Of a DNA stretch of 49,180 nt, positions 25,848 to 31,380 are shown piece by piece (the first letter of the stretch is position 1; every line of letters begins with the position of its first letter). The position numbers were made by a program, and so were the translations under genes. A model generated the notes under the pieces. The model did not search any database and had not been told where the DNA came from. It worked only from the letters and a program-made list of their open reading frames with translations. Source of the stretch: an uncultured Collinsella sp. (GTDB lineage Bacteria; Actinomycetota; Coriobacteriia; Coriobacteriales; Coriobacteriaceae); NCBI GenBank assembly GCA_900540875.1, contig UQHT01000019.1, positions 1-49,180 of the forward strand. Reading direction: 5' to 3'.

Positions 25848-25884
25848 CCAACACGAAGGTGCCTGTCCCCTTTGAGGTGGTTTT
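25847..25884. repeat. GGGACAG-loop hairpin, copy E (inverted, degenerate)
   Basis: AACCAACACGAAGG / CCTTTGAGGTGGTT around TGCCTGTCC, beginning at the stop codon of the phosphoesterase gene. The core is in the opposite orientation to copy D and the stem has several mismatches. Confidence 0.65.
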
Positions 25885-25895
25885 GACGCGATAGC

Positions 25896-25935
25896 AAGAG
25901 ACCCGGTCCTGCACGAGGCAGAACCGGGTCTCTTT
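25896..25935 (-). terminator. Terminator of the secE-nusG-rplK-rplA operon (possibly bidirectional)
   Basis: A 12-bp stem AAGAGACCCGGT / ACCGGGTCTCTT, extended by CTGC/GCAG, 36 bases past the rplA stop. Short T-rich ends on both strands suggest it serves both converging genes. Confidence 0.8.
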
Positions 25936-25970
25936 AGCAATGCTTGCTTTGCTCAGGCAGTAACTGTTAG

Positions 25971-26678
25971 TTACTCAGCCAGGAAGTCGCGCTGGATAGC
26001 GGGATCGACCTTGACGCCAGGGCCCATGGTGGAAGACACGGAGATGGACTTGACGTACTTGCCCTTAGCAGAAGAGGGCTTGACGCGCAGGATCTCGGTG
26101 TACAGGGCAGCATAGTTCTCGACGAGCTGCTGCTCGGAGAAGGACTTCTTGCCCAGGGGCACGTGGCAGATGCCGTAGCGGTCGGCGCGATACTCAACGC
26201 GGCCGGCCTTGAGCTCGGAGACCATCTTGGCGACGTCCATGGTCACGGTGCCGAGCTTGGGGTTCGGCATGAGGCCACGGGGACCAAGGATCTTACCAAT
26301 GCGGCCAACCTTGGCCATCATGTTCGGCGTAGCGATAGCGGCGTCGAAGTTGATCTCGCCCTTCTGGATCTGGGCGACGAGCTCGTCGGAACCGATGATG
26401 TCGGCGCCGGCAGCCTCGGCCTCGCGAGCCTTCTCGCCCTCGGCGAAGACAGCAACACGAACGGTCTTGCCGGTGCCGTGAGGCAGGGAGATGGAACCAC
26501 GGATGTTCTGGTCAGCCTTACGAGTATCGATGCCCAGACGGAAGTGGGCCTCGACGGTCTCGTCGAACTTGGCGGTGTCGAGCTCCTTGATGAGCTTGGC
26601 AGCCTGAAGGGGGGTGTAGAGCGTGGCGCGGTCGATCTTCTCGGCAGCGGCGTTATAGCTCTTACCATGCTTAGCCAT
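25971..26678 (-). CDS. rplA: 50S ribosomal protein L1
   Basis: Forms the mobile L1 stalk at the ribosomal E site and commonly represses its own operon by binding mRNA. The 235-residue protein carries the family blocks TVRVAVFAEG, ADIIGSDELV, ILGPRGLMPNPKLGTVT and TMGPGVKVD. The frame allows an ATG at 26684, but AGGAGG is two bases from it and eight bases from the ATG at 26678, which also fits the family N-terminus. It follows rplK by 117 bases containing a GC-rich hairpin. Confidence 0.97.
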   Translation of the reverse strand: MAKHGKSYNAAAEKIDRATLYTPLQAAKLIKELDTAKFDETVEAHFRLGIDTRKADQNIRGSISLPHGTGKTVRVAVFAEGEKAREAEAAGADIIGSDELVAQIQKGEINFDAAIATPNMMAKVGRIGKILGPRGLMPNPKLGTVTMDVAKMVSELKAGRVEYRADRYGICHVPLGKKSFSEQQLVENYAALYTEILRVKPSSAKGKYVKSISVSSTMGPGVKVDPAIQRDFLAE

Positions 26679-26751
26679 GTGCATTACCTCCTGTGGTTAA
26701 ACGGGCGTGAGCCCTCCCACATCGTATCGTGTGCCCTATTGCACACATATA

Positions 26752-26777
26752 ACGGGCGCCCCGGTCGGAGCACCCGT
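26752..26777 (-). other. GC-rich hairpin between rplK and rplA
   Basis: Stem ACGGGTGCTCC / GGGGCGCCCGT with two wobble pairs and a GACC loop. No T-run follows. It may be an RNA-processing or pausing signal, or part of an L1-binding site. Confidence 0.45.
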
Positions 26778-26795
26778 CATTACCTAAAGAAATCG

Positions 26796-27224
26796 CTACT
26801 CAGCGATGGTGACGCCCATGGAACGGGCGGTACCGGCGATGATCTTCTTGGCGGCGTCAATGTCGTTGGCATTGAGGTCCGGCATCTTGATCTCGGCGAT
26901 CTTGGTGAGCTGCTCCTGAGAGAGCTGACCAACCTTGTCGGCCTGGGGCTTAGCGGAACCAGACTTGAGGTTCAGCTCCTTCTTGATGAGGTGAGCCGCC
27001 GGCGGGGTCTTGGTGATGAAGGAGAAGGACTTGTCCTCGTAGACAGAGATCTCAACGGGGATGATGTCGCCCTTCTTGTCCTGCGTCTCGGCGTTAAAGG
27101 CCTGGCAGAACTGCATGATGTTCACGCCAGCAGCGCCCAGGGCGGGGCCGACGGGAGGAGCGGGGTTAGCTGCACCAGCAGGAATCTGGAGCTTAATGAC
27201 GTTGGCAACCTTCTTCTCAGCCAT
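26796..27224 (-). CDS. rplK: 50S ribosomal protein L11
   Basis: Binds the GTPase-associated region of 23S rRNA. The 142-residue protein begins with the family pattern KLQIPAGAANPAPPVGPALG, followed by NIMQFCQAFNA, and has the rRNA-binding C-terminal domain (IAGTARSMGVTI). ATG codons occur at 27230 and 27224; AAAGGA abuts the first and lies six bases before the second, which also gives the usual MAEKK start. It sits 120 bases downstream of nusG. Confidence 0.97.
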   Translation of the reverse strand: MAEKKVANVIKLQIPAGAANPAPPVGPALGAAGVNIMQFCQAFNAETQDKKGDIIPVEISVYEDKSFSFITKTPPAAHLIKKELNLKSGSAKPQADKVGQLSQEQLTKIAEIKMPDLNANDIDAAKKIIAGTARSMGVTIAE

Positions 27225-27344
27225 GGTCATTCCTTTCGAATCACGAGTGTGAAGTACTTGCTATATCGTAAGCACGCACGTGTTAGAAGCACTCCTGAGA
27301 TGAGCAGTCACAGAAGAAGCACGCTCGCGCGAACGGACGAAAAC

Positions 27345-27881
27345 TTAAGCGATGACAGCGACCTGGTTAAAGTCGAGCTCGACCGGCGTCTCGCGGCCAA
27401 AGATCATCAGCGTGACCTTGAGCTTGCCAGCCTCGGTGTTAACCTCGGAGACCTTGCCATCAAAGTCGGTAAGCGGGCCATCGGTGACGCGGACGGACGT
27501 GCCGACCTGAATATCAACCGAGGTGCGCTTGGGCGAATCGCCCTTACCGGGACGACGAGTCATCTTGTTGTACTCGTCGCGGGAAAGCGGAGCGGGCTTG
27601 CCGTTGCCGCCCAGGAAACCGGTGACGCCAGGCGTGTTACGAACGCACGTCCAAGCATCGTCATCCATCTCCATGCGGACCAGGACATAACCCGGGAAGA
27701 TCTTGGAATCCTTGGTCTCACGCTTGCCACCCTCTTTAATCTCGGTGACGCGCTCCATAGGAATCTCGATATCAAAGATACGGTCCTGCATGCCCATAGT
27801 CTCGATGCGATGCTCGAGATCGGACTTAACGCGGTTCTCGTATCCAGAGTAAGTGTGAACGACGTACCAACGCTTAGACAT
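27345..27881 (-). CDS. nusG: Transcription termination/antitermination factor NusG
   Basis: Binds RNA polymerase and links it to ribosomes or Rho. The 178-residue protein has the NGN domain (MSKRWYVVHTYSGYE, IFPGYVLVRMEMDD, RNTPGVTGFLG) and the C-terminal KOW motif (GTSVRVTDGPLTDFDGKVSEVN). Length is standard without the insertions seen in some Actinomycetota. The gene begins three bases after the secE stop, with GAGGGG as ribosome site. Confidence 0.97.
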   Translation of the reverse strand: MSKRWYVVHTYSGYENRVKSDLEHRIETMGMQDRIFDIEIPMERVTEIKEGGKRETKDSKIFPGYVLVRMEMDDDAWTCVRNTPGVTGFLGGNGKPAPLSRDEYNKMTRRPGKGDSPKRTSVDIQVGTSVRVTDGPLTDFDGKVSEVNTEAGKLKVTLMIFGRETPVELDFNQVAVIA

Positions 27882-27884
27882 GGT

Positions 27885-28223
27885 TTAGCCCCTCAATCCG
27901 GAGAACAGAGCAAGAGCCTCGCCAAAGCCAGCATCGAGCAGAGCGATGACGACGCCGACGACGACCAGAGAAGCGCAAACGACGACCGAGTAGTTCACGA
28001 GCTCCTTCTTGTCAGGCCACGTGACACGCTTCATCTCAGACTTGACCGAAGCGAAATACTTCTTGGTGCGGGCGAAGAAACCAGGCTTCTCGTTCTTCTT
28101 AGACTTCGCAGCCTTCTCGCTCTTCTTGGCAACGGCCTTCTTGGCCTCAACCTTGGAGTTGGCGGCAGCGTTGTTGGCAGGCGCCTGCTGCTGTGCCTTC
28201 TTCTTGTTCTTCTTGTTGGCCAT
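27885..28223 (-). CDS. secE: Preprotein translocase subunit SecE
   Basis: Essential clamp of the SecYEG channel in the cytoplasmic membrane. The 112-residue protein has a long Lys/Ala-rich N-terminal tail (about 1-45), the amphipathic VKSEMKRVTWPDKKEL motif, and one transmembrane helix (YSVVVCASLVVVGVVIALL). GGAGG lies seven bases before the ATG at 28223. It is the usual partner upstream of nusG. Confidence 0.96.
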   Translation of the reverse strand: MANKKNKKKAQQQAPANNAAANSKVEAKKAVAKKSEKAAKSKKNEKPGFFARTKKYFASVKSEMKRVTWPDKKELVNYSVVVCASLVVVGVVIALLDAGFGEALALFSGLRG

Positions 28224-28262
28224 TTGGGTTACCTCCGCGCAATGCGCTTATACATGAGTAAA

Positions 28263-28290
28263 CCGTAAGCCCCCAAGTGGGAGCTTACGG
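28263..28290 (-). terminator. Hairpin between tRNA-Trp and secE
   Basis: A 12-bp stem CCGTAAGCTCCC / GGGGGCTTACGG (one wobble) with loop ACTT, then TTTACTC. It may partly end the rpmG-tRNA-Trp transcript or allow readthrough into secE. Confidence 0.6.
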
Positions 28291-28299
28291 AATAATGAC

Positions 28300-28375
28300 T
28301 GGCACGCCAGGAAGGACTCGAACCCTCAACACTCGGTTTTGGAGACCGATGCTCTACCAATTGAACTACTGGCGT
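28300..28375 (-). tRNA. tRNA-Trp (anticodon CCA)
   Basis: A 76-base cloverleaf on the minus strand: acceptor ACGCCAG / CTGGCGT, D loop TTCAATTGGTAGAG, anticodon loop CTCCAAA with CCA, T arm GGGTTCGAGTCC, and encoded 3' GCCA. The position between rpmG and secE is the common bacterial arrangement. Confidence 0.97.
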
Positions 28376-28388
28376 ATATGACTAGAGA

Positions 28389-28538
28389 CTAGCGAGTCTC
28401 TTTGTGCAGCGTGTGGTGACGGCACCAGGGGCAATACTTCTTGATCTCCATACGATCAGGCATGGTCGACTTGTTCTTGGTGGTCGTATAGTTGCGGCGC
28501 TTGCACTCAGTGCACGCAAGAGTAACTAGAGTACGCAT
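28389..28538 (-). CDS. rpmG: 50S ribosomal protein L33
   Basis: A 49-residue ribosomal protein. It begins MRTLVTLACTECKRRNYTT and ends with CPWCRHHTLHKETR. It keeps both zinc-binding CxxC pairs (C9-C12 and C36-C39), so it is the zinc-dependent (C+) form. The ATG at 28538 follows AAAGG and GGAT. A clear TTGACA promoter lies upstream at 28584-28613. It sits between tuf and tRNA-Trp. Confidence 0.95.
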   Translation of the reverse strand: MRTLVTLACTECKRRNYTTTKNKSTMPDRMEIKKYCPWCRHHTLHKETR

Positions 28539-28583
28539 GTATCCTGAACCTTTCATTTCCGCCCCGTACGGGCACGAGTTGTT

Positions 28584-28613
28584 ACTTTATCAGCTCCACG
28601 TAAGTGCTGTCAA
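28584..28613 (-). promoter_or_regulatory. Sigma-70-type promoter for rpmG and tRNA-Trp
   Basis: On the minus strand TTGACA (28613-28608), 18-base spacer, TAAAGT (28589-28584). It is preceded by GAGGTTTTCA, nearly identical to the sequence before the tRNA-Tyr promoter at 30415-30444. Confidence 0.85.
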
Positions 28614-28758
28614 TGAAAACCTCGAGTCAATTGGTTCTCGGTGGATCCATTCATATTTGGAACACATCAATGAAGCCATCGAGATCTAATCGACGGTGCA
28701 TCCAGGACCATTATCGATCCTCTCGACACCAGCAACGGCTCAATATCCATTGCAGAAA
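28614..28758. other. AT-rich spacer between tuf terminator and rpmG promoter
   Basis: About 145 bases, clearly poorer in G+C than the genes around it. I see no open frame with a ribosome site, repeat or RNA gene. Confidence 0.5.
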
Positions 28759-28790
28759 AGAACCCGGCACCCAAATAAGTGCCGGGTTCT
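28754..28790 (-). terminator. tuf terminator
   Basis: On the minus strand a 12-bp perfect stem AGAACCCGGCAC / GTGCCGGGTTCT with an 8-base loop, followed by TTTCTG; 28 bases past the tuf stop. Confidence 0.9.
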
Positions 28791-28817
28791 CTAAGTCAGC
28801 TATATCAAAGAGCTAAT

Positions 28818-30008
28818 TTACTCAATGATCGTGGAGACGATGCCCGAACCGACGGTGTGGCCACCCTCGCGGATAGCGAAGCGCAGGCCCTCCTCCATGG
28901 CGATCGGGTGGATGAGGTCGCCCTCGATGGTGATGTGGTCACCAGGCATAGCCATCTCGGTGCCCTCGGGGAGCTTGACCGTACCGGTAACGTCGGTGGT
29001 ACGGAAGTAGAACTGAGGACGATAACCATCGAAGAACGGGGTATGACGGCCGCCCTCCTCCTTTGTCAGAACGTAGATCTCACCGGTGAACTTGGTGTGC
29101 GGGGTAACCGAACCGGGCTTGCAGAGAACCTGGCCGCGCTCGATGTCCTCGCGCTTGATTCCGCGGAGCAGCAGACCGACGTTGTCGCCAGCCTCGCAGA
29201 AGTCCATGGACTTACGGAACATCTCGATACCGGTAACGACGGTGTTCTGGGTATCCTTGATGCCGACGATCTCGACGGGCTCGTTGAGCTTGAGCTCACC
29301 GCGCTCGACACGGCCGGTAGCAACGGTACCACGGCCGGAGATGGTCATAACGTCCTCAACGGCCATCAGGAACGGAAGGTCGTTGTTACGAGCAGGCGTC
29401 GGGATGTACTCGTCGACGGCGTTCATGAGCTCGCGGATAGCGTCCATCCACTTGGCATCGCCCTCGAGAGCGCCCAGAGCGGAACCACGGATGACGGGGA
29501 TGTCGTCGCCGGGGAAATCGTACTCGGAGAGGAGCTCACGGGTCTCCATCTCGACGAGGTCGATAAGCTCGTCATCGTCGACCATGTCGCACTTGTTCAG
29601 GAAGACGACGATGTAGGGAACGCCGACCTGACGGGCGAGCAGGATGTGCTCGCGAGTCTGAGCCATGGGGCCGTCGGTAGCAGCGATGACCAGGATAGCG
29701 CCGTCCATCTGAGCAGCGCCGGAGATCATGTTCTTGACGTAGTCCGCGTGGCCCGGGCAGTCAACGTGAGCGTAGTGACGGGAAGCGGTCTCGTACTCGA
29801 CGTGGGAGACGGAGATCGTAATGCCGCGCTCGCGCTCCTCGGGAGCCTTGTCGATGTTCTCGAACGCAGTGAAGTCAGCCTTGCAGCCCTCGGTCTCGGA
29901 GAGAACCTTGGTGATGGCAGCGGTCAGCGTGGTCTTGCCGTGGTCGACGTGACCAATGGTGCCGATGTTAACATGCGGCTTAGTGCGCTCAAACTTCTCT
30001 TTGGCCAT
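28818..30008 (-). CDS. tuf: Translation elongation factor Tu
   Basis: GTPase that delivers aminoacyl-tRNA to the ribosome. Full length at 396 residues, with G1 GHVDHGKTT, the switch region ERERGITI, G3 DCPGHADY, G4 NKCD, and domains 2 and 3 intact to SGIVSTIIE. AGGAGG lies five bases before the ATG at 30008. Several tRNA genes lie directly upstream on the same strand, so tuf mRNA may arise partly by processing of a tRNA-tuf transcript, as in E. coli tufB. Confidence 0.98.
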   Translation of the reverse strand: MAKEKFERTKPHVNIGTIGHVDHGKTTLTAAITKVLSETEGCKADFTAFENIDKAPEERERGITISVSHVEYETASRHYAHVDCPGHADYVKNMISGAAQMDGAILVIAATDGPMAQTREHILLARQVGVPYIVVFLNKCDMVDDDELIDLVEMETRELLSEYDFPGDDIPVIRGSALGALEGDAKWMDAIRELMNAVDEYIPTPARNNDLPFLMAVEDVMTISGRGTVATGRVERGELKLNEPVEIVGIKDTQNTVVTGIEMFRKSMDFCEAGDNVGLLLRGIKREDIERGQVLCKPGSVTPHTKFTGEIYVLTKEEGGRHTPFFDGYRPQFYFRTTDVTGTVKLPEGTEMAMPGDHITIEGDLIHPIAMEEGLRFAIREGGHTVGSGIVSTIIE

Positions 30009-30062
30009 AAAGCCCTCCTCTTAACAGGTCGTCCCCGGACGGGACTTTGCCTTTATACCATA

Positions 30063-30093
30063 GTGGCCTCTCAACATACTATTGAGAAGCCAC
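30063..30093 (-). other. Hairpin in the tRNA-Met to tuf spacer
   Basis: GTGGC-C-TCTCAA / TTGAGA-A-GCCAC with a 7-base loop and no T-run. Possibly a processing signal separating tRNA-Met from tuf mRNA. Confidence 0.45.
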
Positions 30094-30104
30094 CGTGTTA
30101 CCTA

Positions 30105-30181
30105 TGGTAGCGGTGACTGGATTCGAACCAGTGACGCCACGGGTATGAACCGTGTGCTCTAACCAACTGAGCTACACCGCC
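30105..30181 (-). tRNA. tRNA-Met (anticodon CAT), elongator-like
   Basis: A 77-base cloverleaf: acceptor GGCGGTG / CACCGCT, D arm GCTCAGTTGGTTAGAGC, anticodon stem ACGG/CCGT with CAT, T arm CTGGTTCGAATCCAG, and encoded ACCA. The first pair is G1-U72, a wobble, which is unusual but not an initiator feature. A lysidine-modified tRNA-Ile2 cannot be excluded without a classifier. Confidence 0.93.
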
Positions 30182-30184
30182 GGA

Positions 30185-30260
30185 TGGAGCCTGCAACCAG
30201 ACTTGAACTGGTGACCTCTTCGTTACCAACGAAGTGCTCTACCGACTGAGCTATACAGGC
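30185..30260 (-). tRNA. tRNA-Thr (anticodon GGT)
   Basis: A 76-base cloverleaf: acceptor GCCTGTA / TGCAGGC, D arm GCTCAGTCGGTAGAGC, anticodon stem CTTCG/CGAAG with TTGGTAA loop, T arm CCAGTTCAAGTCTGG, and encoded TCCA. Three bases separate it from tRNA-Met. Confidence 0.97.
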
Positions 30261-30270
30261 ACTTGACGGG

Positions 30271-30352
30271 TGGGAGCTATAGGATTCGAACCTATGTAGG
30301 CAGAGCCAACGGGTTTACAGCCCGTCCCCATTAACCACTCGGGCAAACTCCC
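30271..30352 (-). tRNA. tRNA-Tyr (anticodon GTA)
   Basis: A class II tRNA of 82 bases with acceptor GGGAGTT / AGCTCCC, D arm CCCGAGTGGTTAATGGG, anticodon loop CTGTAAA and a long variable arm. The bases after the discriminator are CCC, so the CCA end is not encoded, unlike the tRNA-Thr and tRNA-Met genes beside it. Confidence 0.96.
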
Positions 30353-30414
30353 AATCGTTCAAGTATCCGCAGGTCCTTTGGTCTTTTGGACCGCCGCCCC
30401 CGCGAACGAAAAAG

Positions 30415-30444
30415 ATAATACGATGCAACCTTGGGGGCTGTCAA
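30415..30444 (-). promoter_or_regulatory. Promoter of the tRNA-Tyr-Thr-Met (tuf) transcript
   Basis: On the minus strand TTGACA (30444-30439), 18-base spacer, TATTAT (30420-30415), 63 bases upstream of tRNA-Tyr. It is preceded by GAGGTTTTCG, matching the rpmG promoter upstream sequence at nine of ten bases. Confidence 0.85.
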
Positions 30445-30658
30445 CGAAAACCTCTAGATACACGGTTCCGGGCGTATCTATATACCTTTGACCTGCGGTT
30501 TTGTTGAGTTTGGATATGAAGGACGGTGGATTTGGCTGCGCTGGTGACATTTCCCGAGCGAATACTTTGGTGTAGTGGAGTACACCTTCAGGATCGAACT
30601 TCGATAACGGCTTATTTACACCTATATATAGGTCGAGATCGGGCTTCCGCGGCAAATT

Positions 30659-30795
30659 CGAGCGTGGATTATCTCCCGTTTGAAATCGAGCGTGGATAAT
30701 CTCCCACTTTTGACGTGCCACTGGGCCCAAAGTGGGAGATTATCCACGTTCATTCTCTAGGCGGAAGATTTTCCACTCTCGTGTGTCCGAAAATC
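30659..30795. repeat. GTGGATAATCTCCC hairpin element, copy 1
   Basis: Direct repeat CGAGCGTGGATTATCTCCC (30659-30677) and CGAGCGTGGATAATCTCCC (30687-30705). The second is the left arm of a perfect 20-bp inverted repeat (30691-30710 with 30729-30748) around an 18-base loop containing GGGCCC. It is followed by GTGTCCGAAAATC (30783-30795). The same set of parts recurs at 45804-45894 in the opposite orientation. Confidence 0.88.
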
Positions 30796-30834
30796 CTCGC
30801 TCGATGCCGATGACTAACCTCGCCCCAGTTTCAG

Positions 30835-31050
30835 TCTCGATCTGTAACAGTAAGAGGGTTATTCCTCCCCTATCTGTTACAGATCAAGATGTTTCCCTGG
30901 CGGCCTGTCTGTTTATCTAAATCTATAACAGCAAGAACGGCTTTCAGCCTCTTCGTGTTACAGATCGAGATGTTATCGACCATCCCTTGGCATTGTCTCG
31001 ATCTGTAACTATAAGGAGGGTTTTCAGCCTCTTCGTGTTACAGATCGAGA
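30835..31050. repeat. Three tandem palindromes with about 80-bp period
   Basis: Copies start at 30835, 30915 and 30996. Each has outer arms of the type TCTCGATCTGTAAC / GTTACAGATCGAGA about 25-30 bases apart. Arms: 30835-30850/30874-30889 (one mismatch), 30915-30931/30956-30971 (several mismatches), 30996-31009/31037-31050 (perfect). Copies 2 and 3 share TTTCAGCCTCTTCGTGTTAC. Spacers of about 25 bases are unrelated. Confidence 0.88.
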
Positions 31051-31103
31051 CAAACCTGAAGCTTGGTTGGCCCAAACACGCCGACTTATCGACATAAATA
31101 GAA

Positions 31104-31136
31104 ACGGGCCCTGTCCCTCAGGGGGACAGAGCCCGA
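31104..31136 (-). terminator. Terminator of tRNA-Thr(TGT), with GGGACAG in the stem
   Basis: On the minus strand CGGGCTCTGTCCC / GGGACAGGGCCCG (one mismatch), followed by TTTCTATTT, just past the tRNA. GGGACAG occurs here in both arms. Confidence 0.8.
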
Positions 31137-31144
31137 AACTTTCA

Positions 31145-31219
31145 TGGAGCCAGTGACAGGAATCGAACCTGCAACCCACTGATTACAAATCAGTTGCGCT
31201 ACCGTTGCGCCACACTGGC
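31145..31219 (-). tRNA. tRNA-Thr (anticodon TGT)
   Basis: A 75-base cloverleaf: acceptor GCCAGTG / CACTGGC, D arm GCGCAACGGTAGCGC, anticodon stem CTGAT/ATCAG with TTGTAA loop, T arm CAGGTTCGATTCCTG, and encoded TCCA. It is separated from the other tRNA genes by the repeat region. Confidence 0.97.
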
Positions 31220-31249
31220 ACACTTGGCGCTTTCGCGCGAAGCCAGTTA

Positions 31250-31278
31250 AGAATAAAGGAATTACGGACGGGGCGCAA
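31250..31278 (-). promoter_or_regulatory. Candidate promoter of tRNA-Thr(TGT)
   Basis: On the minus strand TTGCGC (31278-31273), 17-base spacer, TATTCT (31255-31250), about 30 bases upstream of the tRNA 5' end. Confidence 0.5.
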
Positions 31279-31303
31279 CAGGCCCTTCGACCGACCACAT
31301 CTC

Positions 31304-31370
31304 AAAACTATTCGCCAGAACGAATAGTTTTAATTACAATTAGCTTTATAAAACTATTCGTTCTGGCGAA
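31304..31370 (+). promoter_or_regulatory. Triple-half-site operator of the HTH-kinase gene
   Basis: AAAACTATTCG at 31304-31314, its inverse CGAATAGTTTT at 31321-31331, and AAAACTATTCG again at 31350-31360. The last two lie in a perfect 21-bp inverted repeat (31311-31331 with 31350-31370). The AT-rich centre (31332-31349) contains a TTTATA-like -10. It ends ten bases before the start codon of a DNA-binding protein, so autoregulation is the obvious reading. Confidence 0.8.
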
Positions 31371-31380
31371 GGGTTTCGCG

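Larger units (their letters stand above)
30353..31144. other. Repeat-rich intergenic region between tRNA-Tyr and tRNA-Thr(TGT)
   Basis: About 790 bases without a supported gene. From left to right: the tRNA promoter (30415-30444), undistinguished DNA to about 30650, a long hairpin with an extra direct copy (30659-30795), three palindromes with 80-bp spacing (30835-31050), and the terminator of the tRNA-Thr gene (31104-31135). A 123-codon minus-strand frame at 30359-30730 covers the promoter and part of the hairpin and is rejected. Confidence 0.75.

Noticed and set aside
26163..28268. 701-codon plus-strand frame
   Set aside because: It runs antisense through rplA, rplK, nusG and secE; high GC leaves the opposite strand open.
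30359..30730. 123-codon minus-strand frame in the tRNA-Tyr to tRNA-Thr(TGT) spacer
   Set aside because: It covers a TTGACA/TATTAT promoter and one arm of the dispersed hairpin, has no ribosome site and shows no protein-like pattern.
30835..31050. CRISPR array
   Set aside because: Only three units, the repeats are long imperfect palindromes with variable centres, and no cas genes are in the window.
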